A DNA stretch of 40,977 nt from Pelomyxa schiedti. Taxonomy: Eukaryota; Evosea; Pelobiontida; Pelomyxidae. The notes under the pieces were generated by a model. That model was not told where the DNA came from and did not search any database. It worked only from the letters and a program-made list of their open reading frames with translations. The position numbers and the translations under genes are program-made. The stretch covers positions 632-41,608 of the forward strand of contig JAHLWZ010000324.1 in assembly GCA_020536535.1 (NCBI GenBank). The letters run 5' to 3'. Position 1 is the stretch's first letter. Every line of letters begins with the position of its first letter. Shown here one piece after another: positions 36,351 through 40,977 of this stretch.

Positions 36351-37752
36351 ATGCAGACAAACGCCGTGCTGATGATCGTCGCTCATAGTGGCTTCCTTGG
36401 CCCACGTGACTTGGTGTGTGGCTTATGCGCGTGCTGTAGGTCTCTTAGGGCATCATTGTTGGGGTGCCACGCGGTGTGGGTGGCTGCAGTTGCATTGGCT
36501 GACGTCAGCTATCCAGGGGCAGCCTTTCTTGCTGTTGGTTGTGACTCGATAGCGCGAACGCAGGTGAGAACCAAAAAACAACCTCAGCCTAGTCGACTTT
36601 GAGACTATGGACTCATATAATACGTATATTATCAAAGGGTGTCTTAGAGGCGAGAACCTGCACTTGCATGAGGGCTGCGCAGCACTGGCTAGTAATGAAG
36701 TCGTTTTGTGGCATCCACACACTAGTAATGCAGGATGACGTGCGCACTCCATTCAATATGAGGAATAAAGTGCGAGATCAGTACCTTGAGTTGACTTTGG
36801 AAAACTTGCGCTTCAGCCAGTCTGACTGCTACCAGATACTCGCCAGAGCTAGGCTTTGGGAGAACATTGCTAATAAGCCTGTGGAAAGATCTCTGGTTAA
36901 CTTCAGAGACTTTTTAAAATTCCACTCTAACAATTCAAAGACGTGGAACATCTCTTGGACCCCGGGCCATGTCCCTGGTATCTGTGTAAAAATACCAAAC
37001 ATACCGAACTCTAGCACTGACTATGCACTCAAGCCAATTCGCAGTGATCCATATGTACTGTTTTAGTAAAATGATGCCCAATAACGAACCAAAGCCAACA
37101 GGTCTACCTTGGGTCCGCAGCATCCCCATATGCTCTCCAATTTCAGAGTTATATTCCTACTATTTATCTTACTCTTGGAATCCCGCACCACTTATGGCTT
37201 CCTCACGGGGCTCTGATTGCATTACGAGTGCACAATGGCTCCTACTGCTCTGCATTTTCCAATTTAACCACATCAACCGTACTTGGAGTACGCGAGGTGT
37301 TCAGTGTTGAGAGACCAAGCAACACAGCACATGCAAGGCCTGTGCACGGTGGCGTGGGGATTATACGCCTGCGGTGCCACAACGGCAACTACCTGACTGC
37401 ACATTCAGATAGCACGGTATCATTTGACCGGCTCTGCCCAGAAGCACAACGAAGTTGCACAACACCGCAAGATTGGCACACAAGAATAATATCTCCACAA
37501 GCACGTTACAATGATGCCATGTTTCCACCCAGAAACAACTCGGAGTCAGAGTTCGTTTTCAAAAGCAACTGCCCAGCAACACCCAACGATTACCTCACTG
37601 CTGCACCACCACCCTTGCCACACTCCACACAAGGCTACAAAAACTCTACAAGCCCCCACAAAAAAACACCCAAGCAGAAGAAAGTGTGGCAGATGAGACT
37701 CACAGTCTCTATTGGAAAAAAAGACAGTTTCTTTGTCATCCCAGCAAACTAG
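36351..37752 (+). CDS. F-box protein with C-terminal beta-trefoil (fascin/DUF569-like)
   Basis: ATG 36351 (MQTNAVLMIVAHSG) leads into an F-box-like helix set: FLGPRDLVCGLCACCRSLRA and HAVWVAAVALAD. After a 74-nt intron the middle part reads LVNFRDFLKFHSNNSKTWNI. The C-terminal exon carries beta-trefoil style units: ALIALRVHNGSYCSAFSN, TVLGVREVFSVERP and GIIRLRCHNGNYLTAHSDST. These resemble fascin or plant DUF569 'I.LR..NG.YL.A' repeats. It ends in a basic tail at TAG 37750-37752. F-box proteins recruit substrates to SCF ubiquitin ligases; the trefoil would be the recognition part (inference). Confidence 0.55.
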
Positions 37753-37917
37753 CTAAACTCATTTGAATAACAAATTTTTGATTCTGACCTTTTGACAATA
37801 GTTTCCTTGATATATATATGAACAGGAAGGTTGAGAAAATTCTACTGGAGTGGGGGCGGTTTTCTGGTGCCTTTCCAAAGTGAATGTGAGATTGAATTAC
37901 ATTATAGAAGACACACC

Positions 37918-39513
37918 TTAAGGTCCTCTGTCATTTCCTTGTTTTTGGTCTGATTTTGTATTCTCCGTTGTTTCAGTTATCTTGAAGGTAAGGCGTGGAG
38001 GTAGTGGTTCTTTTCTGTGGCCCCCCAAGGAGTAAATAGTCTTCCAGCCTTCAAAGCAGCGCACTTTGCTGGTTGTGTGTGGCCTACCATTAGGCATAGC
38101 GGAGCATGTTACCTTTGGTAACATGGTAAATAAATAGAACTAATTCCGGATGTGACATGAGACATGATAATTATTAATTAGGGATGTGTTGAGATACACA
38201 CGAAATGAATTGGGATGGGGAAGTACCATAAATGATCTGAATGTTGGTGTCGGACTTACATAATTTACTGACAAAGCAATGTGGAAACGCCCTCCCCAGG
38301 TTACTTTGATATCCATAGAAGTGTCTGCAGTGATTGGTACGGTGCAACTGCGGGTGTTTGCTCCCTCGTTCAGTCCTTCAACCTTCACCAGAATAGATTT
38401 ATCCTTCTCAACGCGAGCCTGAATCAGTGGATCCACTGGGGTAACTAAGGTTTGGGGCAAACAACATATAACCAACCTGCTTTTTCTAGCAACTGAAATT
38501 GGTGACACACAAGGGAAAGCTTCTTCGTTTCGTGGCACGGAACCATGCGAAATATTTCCATCATAACAGCATGTGGTAAGTCGAAAATATTGACTCCTAG
38601 ATTATTACGTTACCAACTTCGATAGTCTTAGAGTTAACATACGGCTTTCCATCATAGTGTCTGCAATTTGCGTCATCTTCATTTGAGAATGTATACCACT
38701 GAGCTCCTGCAGGGTGGCTTTAATTATTCCCTATGCCAAACGTGAGGTTTCATTGTTGGATGATATTGTGTCTTGAACCTCAGCAGATCTGAAGCCACGT
38801 CGTTCACTAACATCGCCGCTTGCTATCTGACCCAAATGTGAACATTGGAACATGCCGAATTACATTAATACCTTGCGAATTTTTCGCTTTGGTCCCCTAA
38901 CTTGGGGTTCTTCAGAAGGAGGGGTTGACCAGGATGCACGTTCATGAACCAAAGTCGTGAGGAGCTTATTTTGCAAAGAGTGGATTTCTCTTCCCACTTT
39001 GTTATTCCCCCAAGATTGATTTGAGAATTTGAAGTACACGTCCTGAAGAACGGCATTCGGTTGTAGCATTGGAATATCTCCAGGTACCTCCTGTTCTGTT
39101 TTATTATTGTTCTTCTTCTTGGAGGGCAACTTGATGGCAATCCTTCTTTGACTTGGCACAGGGATTTTAAAGGGAGTTGCAAGAGCCAGGGATGGTATCT
39201 TCTTCTTCTTCTCATAACGCAACCTTCTGTTAGGTCTATTACGCTTTGGGTGCTTTTTTGCATCCTTCTTTGTTGCCTTGCCATTCTTTTCTGGTTCAAT
39301 CTTGATCTCTTTGACTCCTTTGATCTGGCCTGCCCGATCTCGCTTGCGATTGCTCTCCCTCTTCACCACTTGAATTGGAAGTTCCTCTGTGGTTCCCACG
39401 GGCCCCCCTTGCTTGGCCTCGCCCTCCTGAGAGAATCTCGCCAGCCGACCGCCACTATCTGAGCCCGAGCCTCCCCCCGTGCGACTCACAGCCTCAGTGC
39501 ACTGGGTCCCTGC

Positions 39514-39547
<34 letters not shown>

Positions 39548-40113
39548 CCCATATCCTCACCCTTCGCCACATTTGGCCCCTCCTGCCCCTCTCCACACAC
39601 CAACGAGTCTTCTCCCCTTCCAGGGTCCTCAACCTCGCCCCCATTTTCCATCCCACGACGTTCCTCATATCTGGTATCTCGGTCTCGGTCTCGGTCTCGG
39701 TCTCTGTCACTGGTGCTAGCATTGGCACCGACACTTTTGATTTCCAGCTCCATTTCCGCTTCCGTTTCCCGGCTTGGCAATTGCAACTGCACGGCGGCGC
39801 TCCCGCCTGTGTCTGCGCCCCCGTCCTCTCGGTTCCATTGGGAGTACGCAGCGTCGGAGCCCAGCCCCGCGTCTTGTGGCTCGCGGTCGTCCGCCTTCTC
39901 CTTTTTCACGTTGGTGTCGCGCGCGGCCACGGCGGCGGCGGCGTTGGGCTCGGAGCCTGCGCCGTTCGGACGACCTCCGGCATTGTCGTACGGCCGCTCT
40001 ACGTTGAGTGTACCGTGGATGCCGCCGCTCGGCAGCAGAGCGTGGCCCGTCGGGAGAGGCAGATGTTCTTGTACGTCAACGGATTGGCGCCAACCAATGT
40101 CGTCTACCCACAT
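37918..40113 (-). CDS. Large basic nuclear-type protein, unrecognised family
   Basis: ATG 40113 (MWVDDIGWRQSVDVQEHLPL) begins a first exon of about 400 residues. It has a run of Ser (SSSSSSSSSSPS), five Asp-Arg repeats (DRDRDRDRDRD) and many Lys/Arg clusters (KKDAKKHPKRNRPNRRLRY), ending RGPKRKIRK. These suggest nuclear localisation. Middle exons (38580-38870) are ambiguous. One path reads KATLQELSGIHSQMKMTQIA; another reading carries an F-box-like block, LPHAVMMEIFRMVP followed by SLVCHQFQLLEKA. Both join in phase to TPVDPLIQARVEKDKSILV, a strand-rich C-terminal domain (DIKVTWGGRFHIALSVNY, KVRCFEGWKTIYSLGG) ending at TAA 37918-37920. Gene unity is likely but not certain. Confidence 0.5.
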
Positions 40114-40179
40114 TTTTTGTTCTGCTTTGATAGTGACACTCTACGCTGCCAGCACGACGCGTAGTCATCGATCTGGGTG

Positions 40180-40434
40180 TCTTCCCAAAAAGGACTGGGT
40201 GTGATTAAGAAAAACTTTCACACCTGCAGCTACCAGGTACAAGGTGCCTGTACAATAGAACAAGTCCCTATCTGGGTGTGTTCCTCTGGGTACCCCAATT
40301 TGTACCATCTCCTACAACACACCACAATATACAATCCCACTCAAAAAGGAAATTGTGCTGTGAGTGGTACTGCTGCAAAAACACAGTCAGTCACAGGCTC
40401 TTTCTTATCTGTTCCCAGCCAGCATGACACATAG
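40180..40434 (+). other. Open frame without ATG, Cys-containing, status unclear
   Basis: An open frame with protein-like composition (NFHTCSYQVQGACTIEQVPI, VPIWVCSSGYPNLYHLL) lacks an ATG and could be an exon of a plus-strand gene or a relic. It lies just upstream of the minus-strand gene starting at 40113. No family was recognised. Confidence 0.2.
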
Positions 40435-40509
40435 CTCCCCCTTTTTTGTCAGTGGGTTACATTGGGTCAGCTTGATTGATTTGTGGGGCTCCATGAGATA
40501 TTTTCAATC

Positions 40510-40552
40510 CCAGTCTAAAGTGCACTGACCTGGTTAGTGCACTTTAGACTGG
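40510..40552. repeat. Perfect 17-bp inverted repeat with 9-nt loop
   Basis: The left arm (40510-40526, CCAGTCTAAAGTGCACT) is exactly complementary to the right arm (40536-40552). The loop GACCTGGTT contains a further ACC/GGT pair. It could form a cruciform or an RNA hairpin. Confidence 0.9.
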
Positions 40553-40773
40553 TTACCCCTTCCCTTTTTTTTTCCTTTGTTTTGGTACTGTATTTGGGCT
40601 TTTTGTGTGCCCAAACACAATGAAGAAAGTGTTATTGGGGAGGGGTGTTTAAAATGGTTTGCTTGTTTTAGTACTACCTACCCCTCATACTGTAATTTAT
40701 TGTTTGATTTTTTGATGTGCATATCTGGAGCCCAGGGGTGGTCATTTTACATAGAGGAAAAACCACAGGAAAA

Positions 40774-40881
40774 TTGTAAAATGACCGCCCCATCGTTTTG
40801 GGGGCGGTCGTTTGACAATAAAGAAAAAATTGTAAAATGACCGCCCCATCGTTTTGGGGGCGGTCATTTTACAATTTTTTC
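40774..40881. repeat. Tandem pair of hairpin units sharing a GC-rich stem
   Basis: The second unit (40823-40881) has perfect 25-nt arms (40823-40847 and 40857-40881) around a 9-nt loop. The first unit (40774-40818) has the same left arm and loop, with a right arm that matches at 16 of 18 stem positions. A further degenerate half-arm, GGTCATTTTACA, lies at about 40740-40751. The pattern fits a MITE-like or palindromic element duplicated in place. Confidence 0.85.
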
Positions 40882-40977
40882 CTTTTAATCTCTTAATTAT
40901 TTTCTTCCTTCTGGGGTCCGTGTGGTACCACACCATGCCAGAACGTGGCTGTTGGTTGCCTCAATCCTTACGGAGCT

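Larger units (their letters stand above)
40435..40977. other. Gene-poor stretch with inverted repeats
   Basis: No convincing coding exon is visible in the last 540 bases. The stretch contains one isolated palindrome (40510-40552) and a tandem pair of hairpin units (40774-40881). Confidence 0.5.

Noticed and set aside
39518..39546. GAC trinucleotide run as a regulatory repeat
   Set aside because: It encodes the poly-Ser run of the minus-strand protein; no other role is supported.

Overview
The window is nuclear DNA from a compact, intron-dense microbial eukaryote. All three stop codons (TAA, TAG, TGA) end genes, so the code looks standard. Almost every gene is split by very short GT-AG introns, mostly 30-60 nt and some down to 26-32 nt, and intergenic gaps are often below 100 bp. 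The gene content suggests a free-living amoeba-like protist, possibly Amoebozoa: secreted GH25 lysozymes of the Entamoeba/Dictyostelium/nematode type, a secreted GH1 glycosidase, an RCC1-BTB protein, FYVE-TBC, ANKRD13, dysbindin and a STIMATE relative. The taxon is an inference; no rRNA or tRNA gene was seen. I worked out exon structures by hand from splice phase and family similarity, so spans are gene spans (first to last coding base, introns included) and individual exon borders may be off by a few bases.

Layout. 1-2380 (+): the 3' part of a PTEN-like pseudophosphatase fused to an NBR1-type Ig domain. 2462-3826 (-): a purple acid phosphatase. 3904-5066 (+): a Q/N-rich nuclear-type protein. 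5091-8209: a poorly resolved stretch with a degenerate G-domain and an unrecognised conserved protein. 8244-11388 (+): a seven-blade RCC1 protein with two BTB domains. 11526-13175 (-): FYVE-TBC RabGAP. 13401-15966 (+): DUF4140/DUF4139 protein. 16129-16385 (+): PMP3-type membrane peptide. 16575-18289 (+): TVP38/TMEM64 protein with a histidine-rich head. 18377-19857 (+): WD-like protein. 19919-22098 (-): two tandem GH25 lysozymes with a homogenised tract. 22363-24283 (-): GH1 beta-glucosidase.

24540-27682 (+): ANKRD13-type protein. 27923-29218 (+): THH1/TOM1/GPR137-like membrane protein. 29642-31483 (+): dysbindin-like BLOC-1 subunit. 31615-32568 (+): degenerate ankyrin-like protein. 32829-33819 (-): STIMATE/TMEM110-like protein. 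34010-36302 (-): ANK + Sel1-like + CCCH protein. 36351-37752 (+): F-box + beta-trefoil protein. 37918-40113 (-): basic nuclear-type protein. 40435-40977: gene-poor, with strong inverted repeats.

There is no operon logic. A shared theme by inference is endomembrane traffic and digestion: FYVE-TBC, dysbindin, ANKRD13, TMEM64, a PTEN/NBR1 fusion, and secreted lysozymes, phosphatase and glucosidase would all suit a phagotroph. The most unusual items are the PTEN-like/NBR1 fusion with a Cys-to-Ser change in the catalytic loop, a candidate 15-nt intron, the homogenised lysozyme pair including its introns, the ANK-SLR-CCCH architecture, the His-rich TMEM64 head and the perfect palindromes at the right edge.
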